The notes beneath the pieces are model-generated. The model did not search any database and had not been told where the DNA came from. It saw nothing but the letters and a program-made list of their open reading frames with translations. A DNA stretch of 64,000 nucleotides from Candidatus Hydrogenedentota bacterium (GTDB taxonomy: Bacteria > Hydrogenedentota > Hydrogenedentia > Hydrogenedentales > JAGMZX01), in the NCBI GenBank assembly GCA_029556545.1, contig JAKQEQ010000042.1:144729-208728 (forward strand), read 5' to 3'. Position numbers and translations under genes: made by a program. Shown piece after piece: positions 42,427 to 51,440 of this stretch; the first letter of the stretch is position 1, and the number at the start of each line of letters is the position of its first letter.

Positions 42427-43887
42427 ATGGCGTGGTACGGGAAGACGGCCCACGAACTGATCGAAGCCGTGTCTCAGCGGCAGGCAAGCGCCGTCGAAAT
42501 CGCCGAGAGTTATCTGGGCCGTATCGAGGCGGTCGAGCCGCGCGTGGACGCCTTTACCCAAGTCTGGCGGGATTCGGCGCTCGAACAGGCAGCGCGGGTG
42601 GACGCCCGCATCGCGCGGGGCGAAAACGCCGGGCCGCTCGCGGGCGTGCCGGTGGCGCTGAAGGAGCTGCTTTGCACGGTCGAGGGCGAGACGACGTGCG
42701 CCTCGCGCATCCTGGCGGGGTTCCGTAGTCCCTACGACGCGACCGCGGTCCAACGACTGAAGGCGGCGGGCGCGGTGCTGCTCGGCAAGCTCAACATGGA
42801 CGAGTTCGCGATGGGTTCGTCCACCGAGAACAGCGCGATTAAGCTGACGCGGAACCCGTGGAACCCCGAGTGCGTGCCGGGCGGATCGAGCGGCGGCTCA
42901 GCGGCGGCGGTGGCGGCGGACGAGTGCGCGTTCTCGTTGGGCAGCGATACGGGCGGATCGATCCGGCAGCCGGCGGCGCTGTGCGGCTGCGTCGGGATGA
43001 AGCCGACGTATGGGCGCGTGTCTCGATTCGGTCTGGTGGCGTTCGCGTCGTCGTTGGACCAGATCGGGCCGCTGACGAAGGACGTGCGGGACTGCGCGCT
43101 GGCGCTGAATGTCCTCTGCGGGCATGACCCGATGGACAGCACGTCGGCAGACGTGCCCGTGCCGGATTTCACGCGCGGGCTCGACGGCGACATGCGCGGC
43201 GTGCGCGTCGGCCTGCCCCGCGAGTTTTTCACGGACGCGCTCTCGGGCGAGGTGCGCGAGCACGTCGAGGCGACGGTGAAGGCGCTCGAGGCGCGGGGTG
43301 CGGAGTTGCGGGAAGTCTCGCTGCCCCATTCGGAATACGCCGTGGCCACGTATTACATCGTCTGCACCGCCGAGGCCAGCGCGAACCTGGCCCGGTTTGA
43401 CGGCGTACGCTACGGGTTCCGTCATCCCGAGGCAAAGACGATGCTGGACATGTACGTGATGAGTAAGACCGGCGGCTTCGGCCCGGAGGTCCAGCGGCGT
43501 ATCCTGCTCGGGACCTACGTGCTGTCGAGCGGGTACTACGATGCCTACTACCTGAAGGCGCAGCAAGTCCGCACGCTCATCAAGCGCGATTTCGACCGCG
43601 CCTTCGAGCAGGTGGACGTGATCGCGGGGCCGACCTCCCCCACGCCCGCGTTCCGATTCGGCGAGAAGACCGCCGACCCGCTGACCATGTACTTGAGCGA
43701 TATCTACACGATTTCGTGCAATCTCGCGGCGCTGCCGGGGCTGTCGTTGCCCTGCGGGCTCACCGCATCCGGGCTGCCCGTCGGATTGCAGTTGCTCGGA
43801 CGGCCCTTTGACGAGGAAATGCTGCTGCGCGTGGCGCACTGCTGCGAGCAGTTGCGGGGCGGCATCGGCAAGCCGCCGCTGGCATAA
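42427..43887 (+). CDS. gatA: Asp/Glu-tRNA amidotransferase subunit A
   Basis: GatA is the amidase that releases ammonia from glutamine. The 486-residue protein has the full amidase-signature triad: Lys79 (VALKELL), cis-Ser154 ([12 protein letters not shown]) and the nucleophile Ser178 ([12 protein letters not shown]). Length and the C-terminal block ([18 protein letters not shown]) are normal. It sits between gatC (two bases) and gatB (nine bases), so the three subunits are made together. Confidence 0.97.
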   Translation: MAWYGKTAHELIEAVSQRQASAVEIAESYLGRIEAVEPRVDAFTQVWRDSALEQAARVDARIARGENAGPLAGVPVALKELLCTVEGETTCASRILAGFRSPYDATAVQRLKAAGAVLLGKLNMDEFAMGSSTENSAIKLTRNPWNPECVPGGSSGGSAAAVAADECAFSLGSDTGGSIRQPAALCGCVGMKPTYGRVSRFGLVAFASSLDQIGPLTKDVRDCALALNVLCGHDPMDSTSADVPVPDFTRGLDGDMRGVRVGLPREFFTDALSGEVREHVEATVKALEARGAELREVSLPHSEYAVATYYIVCTAEASANLARFDGVRYGFRHPEAKTMLDMYVMSKTGGFGPEVQRRILLGTYVLSSGYYDAYYLKAQQVRTLIKRDFDRAFEQVDVIAGPTSPTPAFRFGEKTADPLTMYLSDIYTISCNLAALPGLSLPCGLTASGLPVGLQLLGRPFDEEMLLRVAHCCEQLRGGIGKPPLA

Positions 43888-43896
43888 GGAACGGAT

Positions 43897-45330
43897 ATGG
43901 CGTACGAAGCCGTCATCGGCATGGAAGTGCACGTAGAGATCAACACCCGCTCGAAGGTGTTCTGCGCGTGCAGCACGGCCTTTGACGCGCCCCCGAACAC
44001 GAACGTCTGCCCCGTTTGTCTCGGCATGCCCGGCGTCCTGCCCGTGCTGAACCGCGAGATGGTCAACAAGACCGTCGCGGTCGGCCTCGCCTTGAACTGC
44101 CGCATTTCGCGGTGGTCGAAGATGGACCGGAAGAATTACTTCTACCCCGACCTCGCCAAGAATTACCAGATCAGCCAATACGACCTGCCCTTGTGTCAGG
44201 AAGGCTTCCTCGATATCGAAGTGGACGGCGCGACGCGGCGCATCGGCATCACGCGGGCGCACATGGAGGAAGACACGGCGCGGAACACGCACAGCATCGG
44301 CGGAGGCCAGAGCGGCGTGGATTTCAACCGCGCGGGCGTACCGCTGCTCGAAATCGTGACCGAGCCGGACCTGCGGAGCGCCGACGAGGTCTACGCCTAC
44401 CTGACGATGCTCAAGCAAATTCTGGAGTATCTCGATGCCAGCGACTGCAATATCGAGGAAGGCTCCCTGCGCGCGGAGGCGAACGTGAGCGTGCGGCCCG
44501 TAGGCGCGCAGACGCTCGGCGTGAAGACGGAAATCAAGAATGTCGCCTCGCTGCACGGGGTCACTAAGGCGGTCGAGTACGAGATTGCGCGGCACGTCCG
44601 GGTGCTAGACGAAGGCGGAACCATCACCCAAGAAACGCGCGGCTGGGACGCGGACCGGGGCCTAACCTTCTCGCAGCGGCAAAAGGAATCGGCCCACGAC
44701 TATCATTATTTCCCGGAGCCGGACCTCGCCCCGATTGTCGTGGACGAGGCGTGGGAGCAGCGCATCCGCGAGGGGCTGCCAGAATTGCCCGCCGCGCGCA
44801 GGAGCCGCTTCTCCGACCAGTACGGCCTCTCGACGTATGACGCGGCGATTCTGACGGCGACGCGCGCCATGGCGGACTATTTCGAGGCAACGGCAGCGTG
44901 CGGCGCGGACCCGAAGCAGGCGGCGAACTGGATCATGGGCGACCTCCAGGCCCTGCTCACGCTGTCGGCGATGGACATTCGTGCGTGTCCCGTGCAACCG
45001 GACGCGCTGGCCGGCATGATCGCGCTGATTGACGACGGCACGATCAGCGGAAAGATCGGGAAGGACGTGCTGGGCGAAATGTTCGCCACCGGGAAGACGG
45101 CCCGGGCGATCGTCGAGGCAAAGGGGCTGACCCAAATTTCGGACGCGGACGCGCTTCGGGCGGTGATTCTGGAGGTTATCGAGAAGAATCCGGCGCAAGT
45201 CGAACAGTACCGAAGCGGGAAAGAGAAGGTGCTGGGCTTTCTGGTGGGCCAGGTGATGCGCGCGACGCAGGGTAAGGCGAACCCGCGGCTCCTGAACGAC
45301 GTGCTGCTTGCCGAATTGCGTAAACCGTAG
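43897..45330 (+). CDS. gatB: Asp/Glu-tRNA amidotransferase subunit B
   Basis: GatB binds the misacylated tRNA and carries out its ATP-dependent activation and amidation. The 477-residue protein begins with the family signature YEAVIGMEVHVEINTRSKVFCACS, has CPVCLGMPGVLPVLN (zinc and active site), DLPLCQEGFLDIE and HMEEDTARN. The C-terminal YqeY-like tail domain (about 330-477) is present. It lies nine bases after gatA, and rsfS follows 18 bases after it. Confidence 0.97.
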   Translation: MAYEAVIGMEVHVEINTRSKVFCACSTAFDAPPNTNVCPVCLGMPGVLPVLNREMVNKTVAVGLALNCRISRWSKMDRKNYFYPDLAKNYQISQYDLPLCQEGFLDIEVDGATRRIGITRAHMEEDTARNTHSIGGGQSGVDFNRAGVPLLEIVTEPDLRSADEVYAYLTMLKQILEYLDASDCNIEEGSLRAEANVSVRPVGAQTLGVKTEIKNVASLHGVTKAVEYEIARHVRVLDEGGTITQETRGWDADRGLTFSQRQKESAHDYHYFPEPDLAPIVVDEAWEQRIREGLPELPAARRSRFSDQYGLSTYDAAILTATRAMADYFEATAACGADPKQAANWIMGDLQALLTLSAMDIRACPVQPDALAGMIALIDDGTISGKIGKDVLGEMFATGKTARAIVEAKGLTQISDADALRAVILEVIEKNPAQVEQYRSGKEKVLGFLVGQVMRATQGKANPRLLNDVLLAELRKP

Positions 45331-45348
45331 AGGTTAAGGACGGAACCA

Positions 45349-45726
45349 TTGCTGAAACGGATGACTCACGGCGCGGAAGCGCCCCATATCGCGAACACGC
45401 TGCGGATTGCGGCTTTGGCCGCGGAGAAGAAGGCGAAAGGTATTCGGGCATTCAACCTGCAAGGGCTGACGCTCATTGCGGACAGTTTCGTCCTCTGCAC
45501 GGCCACGAGCGAGCCGCAGATGAAGGCCGTGCGCAACGCGATCATCGAGGGCATGAAAAAGATCGGCGTGGCCCCGTTGCACGTCGAGGGCAATCACCGA
45601 AGCGACTGGCTCTTGCTTGATTACGGCGACATCATCGTGCATGTCTTTCGAGAGGAGGCGCGCGATTTCTATGATTTGGACGGGCTTTGGGGCGACGCGC
45701 CCGAGATCGCCCTCGGTTTGGAGTGA
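45349..45726 (+). CDS. rsfS: Ribosomal silencing factor RsfS
   Basis: RsfS binds ribosomal protein L14 and keeps the large subunit from joining when nutrients are low. The protein has 125 residues from TTG 45349. It shows LRIAALAAEKKAKGIRAFNLQGLTLIADSFVLCTATSEPQMKAVRNAI and EGNHRSDWLLLDYGDIIVHVFREEARDFYDLDGLWGDA, the full family pattern. AAGGAC lies about ten bases before the TTG; ATG 45361 is an alternative start. It follows gatB closely, which suggests one transcript for translation-related genes. Confidence 0.93.
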   Translation: MLKRMTHGAEAPHIANTLRIAALAAEKKAKGIRAFNLQGLTLIADSFVLCTATSEPQMKAVRNAIIEGMKKIGVAPLHVEGNHRSDWLLLDYGDIIVHVFREEARDFYDLDGLWGDAPEIALGLE

Positions 45727-45749
45727 CCCGGTGACACGGAGCGTCGGCG

Positions 45750-46592
45750 ATGCCTGAAGACATCTACACGCCTGATCGGCCAAAGCTGTATCACTACAAG
45801 CTCGACCGTATTCTCGGGCAGGGCGGCACCGGGCGCGTCTATCGGGGCATTGACACCAAGCGGGGGCAGGTGGTCGCCGTCAAACTGTTCCACGAGAACT
45901 TTTTCCGAAACCGGCTGCACCTTCGCGACTTGGTGCGGGGGGTAAAACGATTCAGGACGTTTAAACACGACAACGTGGTCCGCATATTCGACTTCATCGA
46001 CGGCCCGGAAGGCCGCTGCATGATCATGGAATACGTGGACGGGCCGAATCTGAAGTGGTATCTGACTAATCGGCCCTGGAACCTTCAGGAACGGCTGATT
46101 GTGGTCGCCCAGATGTGCAACGGTCTGCAATACCTTCATGACAACGGCTGCATCCACCACGACTTCAAGCCCGCCAATGTCCTGTTCACGCGCAAGGGTG
46201 TCGTCAAGGTGGCGGACTACTCGCTCTACGGCACGAGTGTATTCCTGGAATTTCTCGACGGCGGCGCGGTTGAACAGGTCACCCCCATGTTTGTGGCCCC
46301 GGAATTCCTGCGCAAGGAGCGAGTGACGGCCCGAAGCGATCAATACGCCCTCGGGATCACCATGTATATGATGTTTACGGACCGGCTGCCCTATCCCGTG
46401 GACAACCTCCAGCAACTGTACCAGTGCCACCTCCGCGTGGTTCCGATGCACCCCCACGAAGCGAATCCCCGCTGTCCCCAGGAACTTGGCGACATCATCA
46501 TGCGCCTCCTCGACAAGCAGGCCACGAACCGTTTCCGCGACTGCGACGAACTGCGCATCGTCCTTTCGGATATCGGCCGCAGCCGCATTTGA
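45750..46592 (+). CDS. Atypical protein kinase-like protein
   Basis: The 280-residue protein is only a kinase domain, with no membrane segment. The ATP loop GQGGTG (23-28) and Lys45 (VAVK) are intact. The catalytic loop reads HHDFKPANVLF (136-146; HRD changed to HHD, Asp138, Lys140 and Asn143 kept), and the metal-binding DFG is DYS (156-158). The activation segment (VAPEF) is present. The region where the helix-C Glu is expected reads RGVKRFRTFKH with no Glu. It may still bind ATP with low activity or act as a regulator. It starts 23 bases after rsfS and is followed by a terminator. Confidence 0.85.
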   Translation: MPEDIYTPDRPKLYHYKLDRILGQGGTGRVYRGIDTKRGQVVAVKLFHENFFRNRLHLRDLVRGVKRFRTFKHDNVVRIFDFIDGPEGRCMIMEYVDGPNLKWYLTNRPWNLQERLIVVAQMCNGLQYLHDNGCIHHDFKPANVLFTRKGVVKVADYSLYGTSVFLEFLDGGAVEQVTPMFVAPEFLRKERVTARSDQYALGITMYMMFTDRLPYPVDNLQQLYQCHLRVVPMHPHEANPRCPQELGDIIMRLLDKQATNRFRDCDELRIVLSDIGRSRI

Positions 46593-46611
46593 GCCGTGTC
46601 AAGACAGCACA

Positions 46612-46640
46612 AACCCGCATGACGTTCGTCCATGCGGGTT
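46612..46640. terminator. Bidirectional terminator between the kinase-like gene and the small-gene pair
   Basis: A perfect 10-bp stem (AACCCGCATG / CATGCGGGTT) with a nine-base loop sits between convergent genes. U-rich tails are weak on both sides. Confidence 0.6.
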
Positions 46641-46675
46641 CCTTACTCGCCACGAAAAACCGGCGCGGCGCGCGG

Positions 46676-46888
46676 TCAGATTTCGACGTTGACGTCCGTT
46701 CCCGTGTCCGTTCCGGTGTCCGTCGTGCCTTCACCGGTAGGTCCGGTCACCTTCCACGGCGCCTGACGCGGTACCAGCAACAGCCGGTCAATAATCTGTG
46801 TGGTGGCTTCGAGCTTGACGATATAGTTGGACGCCTGGGCCGCCCCACGCATCCGCGTCACCGCTTTGCAGTGCCATTCGCGTTTCAT
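46676..46888 (-). CDS. Small protein of 70 residues with an acidic repeat tail
   Basis: The N-terminal half is basic (MKREWHCKAVTRMRGAAQ). A central hydrophobic patch (ATTQIIDRLLLVPRQAPWKV) precedes a tail of Thr-Asp-Thr-Gly repeats (TTDTGTDTGTDVNVEI). There is no signal peptide and no family I recognise. AAGGAG lies a few bases before the ATG. It follows another small gene after 19 bases and shares its promoter. The opposite charge of its two ends may allow self-association, which is an inference only. Confidence 0.6.
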   Translation of the reverse strand: MKREWHCKAVTRMRGAAQASNYIVKLEATTQIIDRLLLVPRQAPWKVTGPTGEGTTDTGTDTGTDVNVEI

Positions 46889-46907
46889 GCTGCGCTCCTT
46901 GTGTGAC

Positions 46908-47039
46908 CTACGACGTCTTTTGGAACACGAATTCGACGGCCTGATCCGTCAAGTTGACCTTGAACGTCATCTTGGCCTCGAAATTCGGATTCGCCTGCGC
47001 TACATCCGGTTTACAGGAGACCGGCTTGATGTGCTTCAT
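46908..47039 (-). CDS. Small protein of 43 residues
   Basis: The ATG at 47039 is preceded by AAGGAGAGGAG (12 bases away), and the frame of 43 codons ends TAG. The product begins MKHIKPVSCKPDVAQANPN and continues with alternating hydrophobic residues (MTFKVNL, AVEFVFQ), suggesting a small beta hairpin. I recognise no family. It is the first of two small genes driven by the promoter at 47121-47149, in a gap between a convergent kinase-like gene and the end of the ABC-F gene. Confidence 0.55.
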   Translation of the reverse strand: MKHIKPVSCKPDVAQANPNFEAKMTFKVNLTDQAVEFVFQKTS

Positions 47040-47120
47040 CCGCGGAAACTCCTCTCCTTCCTGGACGTTCCTTGGCGCAACGCAACGCCGATGGCCGGCT
47101 TGCCGCGCTACTCCAGCCTT

Positions 47121-47149
47121 GTCATATCACTTACCAACCCATTTGTCAA
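47121..47149 (-). promoter_or_regulatory. Promoter of the two small genes
   Basis: On the minus strand, TTGACA (47144-47149), a 17-base spacer and TATGAC (47121-47126). A second consensus TATAAT lies just upstream (about 47151-47156) with TGGAAA 17 bases before it, so there may be tandem promoters. Confidence 0.6.
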
Positions 47150-47233
47150 CTATTATACCCGGATCACCTCCCGGTTTCCAGGAAAACCGGACGGCGCAAT
47201 CGCCCGCAAGAATACCCGGCTCCCGAGCGGACA

Positions 47234-49141
47234 TTACAGGTCTTCGAGGGTCTCCGCCAGGGTTTCCCACTCTTCGTACATGGCTTTCAAGTCCGCCCGG
47301 AGACCGTCGTATTCCTCCTTGAGGCGCTGGTTCGCCATGTAGTCCGCGGGGTCGGCGACGGCGAATTTGGCGTCGTAGCCGCTGACCAATTCCTCGAGGG
47401 ACTCGATGTCCGCCTCGAGTTGCTCCAGGCGACGGCGCTGCTTGCGGGATTCCCGCGCCCGTTCCTTGTCCGCTTCCCTGGTCCGGCGCGCTTTCTCCCG
47501 GATTCGGAGGACGTCTTCCGTGCGGGCGGGCTGAAGCGCGGCCGGCGCCGCAGTCTGTTGCTTCTCGTGATAGGCGGTGTAGTTGCCCAGGTGGACGGCG
47601 GCCCGGCCGCCATCGAGGACGATAAGCTTGTCAACGAGGCGGTCGATCAGCACGCGGTCATGCGAGATGAGCACGATCGCGCCGTCGAACTCGGCAAGCG
47701 CGGCTTCGAGCGCCTCGCGAGAGGCAATGTCGAGGTGATTGGTCGGCTCGTCGAGCAGGAGCAGGTTGACGTCGCTGAGCATGAGCCGGGCGAGGCAGAC
47801 GCGGGCGCGTTCGCCCCCGCTCAGGACGCTGACAGGCTTGAACACGTCCTCGCCGGTGAAGAGGAGCCTGCCGAGAAACGCGCGCGCGCGCGTGGGCGTC
47901 AGGTCGGGCCGCACGGCGAGGGTCTCGCCGAGGACGTCGCTTTCAGGGTTCAGCGTCTCGTGATGCTGGTCGTAGTACCCGACCGCAACCTTGTGCCCGA
48001 GGGTGACGCGGCCCTCGGCCCCGGCGAGACTTCCGCTCAACTGGCGCAGCAGCGTGGTCTTGCCGGACCCGTTCGGCCCGATGATGCCGACCCGCTCGCC
48101 GCGCCGGACCTCGAAGGAAAGGTCCTCATACAACCGCAAAGCGCCGTAGGCCATGCCAAGCCCTTCGGCGGCGAGCACGACCGCGCCGCTGCGGACGACT
48201 TCGCCGAGGTTGAACGCGGCGGCCTGCGCCTCGACGGCGGGAGCGTCGACCTTTTCCATCTTCTCGATGCGACGGATGCGGCTCTGCACCTGCTGCGCCT
48301 TGGTGGCCTTGTAGCGGAACCGCTCGATCCACGCCTCCTCCTTGCGGATCAGTTCCTGCTGTCGATCAAACGCCTTCTGCTGCTGCTCGCGGATAAGGGC
48401 CTTCTCGCGCACGTACGCGGCGTAGTTGCCGGGGAAACCGCGCGCGCCGCCGCCTTCGATCTCGACGATGCGGTCGACCGCGGTGTCGAGCAACCGCCGG
48501 TCGTGCGAGATAACCACCACGCTCTTGCCGCAGGTGCGCAGGTATTCTTCAAGCCACTCCCGGGCGCGCAGGTCGAGGTGGTTCTCCGGTTCGTCGAGGA
48601 GCAGCAGGTCCGCGTCTTGGAGGAGCACAAGGGCCAACATGAGGCGCGTGCGCTGCCCGCCGCTGAGGACGTGGAACGGGAGGTTGAAGTCTTCCGCGGC
48701 GAAGCCGAGGCCGTGGAGCACGCGCTTGATCCGGGCGCGGAACTCGTAACCGCCGCGGCGGGTAAACTCCTCCTGCGCGCGACTGTACCGCGCGAGGGCG
48801 TCGTCCCCGCCCGCAACGAGCGCTTCCTCGAGGGCCGTGAGTTCGGATTCGAGTATCAGCAGTTCCTGGAACGAATGGAGCACGGTCTCGAACACGGTCG
48901 TCTGCGGCGGCACATCGTGCAACTGCGCAAGACAGGCAATCCGCGCGCGCCGCATGCGCTCGACCACGCCGCCGTCCGGGGCCAGTTCGCCGGTGATGAT
49001 GCGAAACACGGTGGATTTGCCGGTCCCGTTGCGGCCGATGAGGCCGATACGCTCCCCTTCCTCGACGCGTAGCGAGAAGTCGTCGAGGATAAACTCGCCG
49101 CCGAAGGTCTTGCGTATGCTTTCGAGTCGGACGACACTCAT
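47234..49141 (-). CDS. ABC-F family ATPase (Uup/EttA type)
   Basis: The 635-residue protein has two fused ABC ATPase domains and no membrane part. The first has Walker A GRNGTGKST, signature LSGGQRTR and DEPENHLDL; the second has GPNGSGKTT, LSGGERAR and DEPTNHLDI. The ABC-F linker lies between them (about 240-320, EKALIREQQQKAFDRQQELIRKEEAWIERFR), and a basic coiled-coil tail (about 540-630) resembles Uup's. ABC-F proteins act on the ribosome, in translation rescue or antibiotic resistance. From ATG 49141 it follows the glycosyltransferase gene after four bases; the frame upstream to 49354 is not used. Confidence 0.93.
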   Translation of the reverse strand: MSVVRLESIRKTFGGEFILDDFSLRVEEGERIGLIGRNGTGKSTVFRIITGELAPDGGVVERMRRARIACLAQLHDVPPQTTVFETVLHSFQELLILESELTALEEALVAGGDDALARYSRAQEEFTRRGGYEFRARIKRVLHGLGFAAEDFNLPFHVLSGGQRTRLMLALVLLQDADLLLLDEPENHLDLRAREWLEEYLRTCGKSVVVISHDRRLLDTAVDRIVEIEGGGARGFPGNYAAYVREKALIREQQQKAFDRQQELIRKEEAWIERFRYKATKAQQVQSRIRRIEKMEKVDAPAVEAQAAAFNLGEVVRSGAVVLAAEGLGMAYGALRLYEDLSFEVRRGERVGIIGPNGSGKTTLLRQLSGSLAGAEGRVTLGHKVAVGYYDQHHETLNPESDVLGETLAVRPDLTPTRARAFLGRLLFTGEDVFKPVSVLSGGERARVCLARLMLSDVNLLLLDEPTNHLDIASREALEAALAEFDGAIVLISHDRVLIDRLVDKLIVLDGGRAAVHLGNYTAYHEKQQTAAPAALQPARTEDVLRIREKARRTREADKERARESRKQRRRLEQLEADIESLEELVSGYDAKFAVADPADYMANQRLKEEYDGLRADLKAMYEEWETLAETLEDL

Positions 49142-49145
49142 GGGG

Positions 49146-49922
49146 TCAGGATTCGGAAGACGACGCGGACCGCGCCCGGCGCTCGAGGTCCCACAGTTTC
49201 GCGTACTTCGTGAACACCGAGAACGCCGCGAGCCCGCAGAGCACCGCGCCGTGGACGCCATCGAGAAAGCCGCGGCGGACCACGTACATCTTGAAGAAGC
49301 GGAGCGCCGGGCGCAGCACGAGGTCCCAGAGATGCGCGCGCTTGCCCGCGTCATAGGCGTCCTGCGCGCCCCAGGTCGTGAACCGCTGCATCGTCGCGAA
49401 ATACTCGTCGAACGTCCGGTACGTGTCGTGGTACATCACCTCGTCGATGCGGCCCATCGCGCAGTCGACGACGACCTTCGAATGCACGCGCCGGTCCAGG
49501 TAACGCCCTTTGCGCGTGCGGAACAGCCGCACGTTGTAGTCCCGATGCCAGCCGCAATGCCGGATGAGCCTCCCGAAGAAATACGAGTGCCGGAGTATCT
49601 CATAGCCGTCGCGGCTCTCCGGGTCCTTGATAATCGCCTGGATGCGCCGGGCCAACTCGGGCGAGACCCACTCATCGGCGTCGAGCACCAGCGTCCATTC
49701 GCTCGCGATCCGCGGCAAGGCCCAGTTCCGCTGGTTCGCCGCGTTCAGGTACTCATGCACCACGACGTGATTCGAATACTCCCGCGCGACCTCGAGCGAC
49801 CCGTCATTCGTCTTCGGGTCCACCACGCAAAAAAGGTCGTCCGCCCAAAGCACGCTCTCCAGACACCGCGACAAGCGGTCTCCGGCGTTCGGCACCAGCG
49901 TCAAGACGGTAATCGTGCTCAC
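49146..49922 (-). CDS. Family 2 glycosyltransferase (WaaE/KdtX-like)
   Basis: A 258-residue GT-A glycosyltransferase. It begins TITVLTLVPNAGDRLSRCLESVLWADDLFCVVD, has NQRNWAL and the metal-binding LVLDADEWVSPEL. The C-terminal half (HWDL-type RPALRFFKMYVVRRGFLDGVHGAVLCGLAAFSVFTKYAKLWDLE) has a hydrophobic membrane-associating segment. This organisation matches the WaaE/KdtX-like core-lipopolysaccharide transferases. The likely sugar-nucleotide supplier wecB lies just upstream on the same strand, and the ABC-F gene starts four bases after its stop. The start is GTG. Confidence 0.88.
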   Translation of the reverse strand: MSTITVLTLVPNAGDRLSRCLESVLWADDLFCVVDPKTNDGSLEVAREYSNHVVVHEYLNAANQRNWALPRIASEWTLVLDADEWVSPELARRIQAIIKDPESRDGYEILRHSYFFGRLIRHCGWHRDYNVRLFRTRKGRYLDRRVHSKVVVDCAMGRIDEVMYHDTYRTFDEYFATMQRFTTWGAQDAYDAGKRAHLWDLVLRPALRFFKMYVVRRGFLDGVHGAVLCGLAAFSVFTKYAKLWDLERRARSASSSES

Positions 49923-49993
49923 GAGGGTTCTCTGGGTTGAAATCCGCGCCGCATTGTAATCTACCGCGACGGCGGCGAGCGAGTTCCCGCGCT

Positions 49994-50044
49994 CGTTCCC
50001 AAGTTGTACTTGGGAACGCGTTTTTCAATGGAAGCTGCGCTTCC
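49994..50044. repeat. Double-hairpin intergenic element
   Basis: CGTTCCCAAGT/ACTTGGGAACG form a perfect 11-bp stem with a three-base loop (49994-50018). GCGTTTTTC follows, then GGAAGC/GCTTCC (50030-50044). On the + strand the first part resembles a terminator, but no + strand gene ends there, so it looks more like a mobile palindromic repeat. Confidence 0.6.
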
Positions 50045-50082
50045 AACGGAGCCGTCCTGATCGCATAATCCACCGCGGCCGG

Positions 50083-51189
50083 TCATGCCAACGTCGCGAG
50101 GTGGTCCGCGATGCGGGGGGTGGCGCGGCCGTCGCCGTAGGGGTTGACGGCGGTCGCCATGGCGGCGTAGGCGGCGGGGTCGTCAAGGAGCCGTTGGGTC
50201 TCGCGGACGATGGTCTCGTAGTCCGAGCCGACGAGGCGCGCCGTCCCCGCTTCGACGGCTTCGGGGCGCTCCGTGACCTCGCGCATGACGAGCACGGGTT
50301 TGCCCAGAGACGGCGCCTCTTCCTGGATGCCGCCGGAGTCGGTGAGGACGATCGCGGCCTTCTTCATCAACTGGACGAAGGGCAGGTATTCGAGCGGTTC
50401 GATGCAGTGGACGCGCTCCCGTCCCTCGAGCATTTCGCGGGTCACGGCGCGGACGTTCGGGTTGGGATGGACGGGATAGACCACGTCGAGGTCGGCGTTG
50501 TCGCGGGCAAGGTCGCGCATGGCGCGGCACATTTCGCGGAACGGCGCGCCGAAGCTCTCGCGGCGGTGGGCGGTGACAAGGAGCAGCCGCCGTCCCTTGC
50601 CGAAAGTTTCGAGGCGGGGCTCGTCGAAGGCGTAGGGGCGCGCGGCCACGTCGAGCAGGGCGTCGATGACCGTGTTGCCGGTCACGAGGATATGATCGGC
50701 GGCGACGCGCTCGCGCAACAGGTTGTCCCGGGCGCGCGGCGTGGGCGCGTAGTGGTAATCGCATACGGCGTCGGTGAAGCGGCGGTTCATCTCCTCGGGG
50801 AAGGGCCGGTACTTGTCATAGGTGCGGAGGCCGGCCTCGACGTGCCCGACGCGGACGTGGAGGTAATACGCCGCGAGCGCCGCGGCAAAGGAGGTGCTCG
50901 TGTCGCCATGCACGAGGACCACATCGGGCCGGGCGCGCTCGATCACGCCCTTCATCCCCGTGAGGACGGCGCAAAACACGTCGAAAATGGACTGGTCCGG
51001 CCGCATGACGTCGAGGTCGTAGTGCACGGGCACGTCGAAGAGGCGGATAACCGGGTCGAGCAGGTCCCGGTGCTGGGCGCTGAGACATACTTCGACGCGG
51101 AACGGCGCGCCGCGCCGGACCAATTCGCGGACCACCGGGGCCATCTTGACGGCCTCGGGGCGGGTGCCTATGACGGCGAGGATGTTCAT
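50083..51189 (-). CDS. wecB: UDP-N-acetylglucosamine 2-epimerase (non-hydrolysing)
   Basis: WecB converts UDP-GlcNAc to UDP-ManNAc for surface polysaccharides. The 368-residue GT-B-like protein has IGTRPEAVKMAPV at the start, VHGDTSTSFAAALAAY, HVEAGLRTYDKYRPFPEEMNRR and LTDSGGIQEEAPSLGKPVLVMREVTERPE, all hallmark segments. Length is normal. It is followed by the glycosyltransferase gene 160 bases downstream on the same strand, so both probably contribute to an envelope glycan. Confidence 0.95.
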   Translation of the reverse strand: MNILAVIGTRPEAVKMAPVVRELVRRGAPFRVEVCLSAQHRDLLDPVIRLFDVPVHYDLDVMRPDQSIFDVFCAVLTGMKGVIERARPDVVLVHGDTSTSFAAALAAYYLHVRVGHVEAGLRTYDKYRPFPEEMNRRFTDAVCDYHYAPTPRARDNLLRERVAADHILVTGNTVIDALLDVAARPYAFDEPRLETFGKGRRLLLVTAHRRESFGAPFREMCRAMRDLARDNADLDVVYPVHPNPNVRAVTREMLEGRERVHCIEPLEYLPFVQLMKKAAIVLTDSGGIQEEAPSLGKPVLVMREVTERPEAVEAGTARLVGSDYETIVRETQRLLDDPAAYAAMATAVNPYGDGRATPRIADHLATLA

Positions 51190-51385
51190 CGGAAGCGCGC
51201 CTTCCTCCCCGAATCGGCGGTGAACAAGACACCGCGGTTCAGGCGCGGCGGATTATAGCCGCGGCGGCACGGCGAAGCCAAGACTGTCGTTGTGGCCGGT
51301 CTCCTGCGTGCCCACCGTAGCTTCAGCGAAGGCGGGACCGCGCCACCAAGACGACCGCGCCCCGCGCGTGGTCTCCAAGAACCAA

Positions 51386-51406
51386 CCCTCTCCCTCGGGG
51401 AGAGGG
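51386..51406. repeat. Palindromic CCCTCTCC element, copy 2
   Basis: Exact reverse complement of 8344-8364. A 20-base direct repeat of its left part (51382-51401) recurs at 51443-51462 across the 9-bp array. Confidence 0.7.
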
Positions 51407-51409
51407 GGC

Positions 51410-51440
51410 GATCCGTCCGATCCGTCCGATCCGTCCGATC
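51410..51440. repeat. Tandem 9-bp GTCCGATCC array, locus C (3 units)
   Basis: TCCGAT recurs at 51416, 51425 and 51434 with a partial unit on the left. It is the same unit as at 29795 and 35116. Confidence 0.8.
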
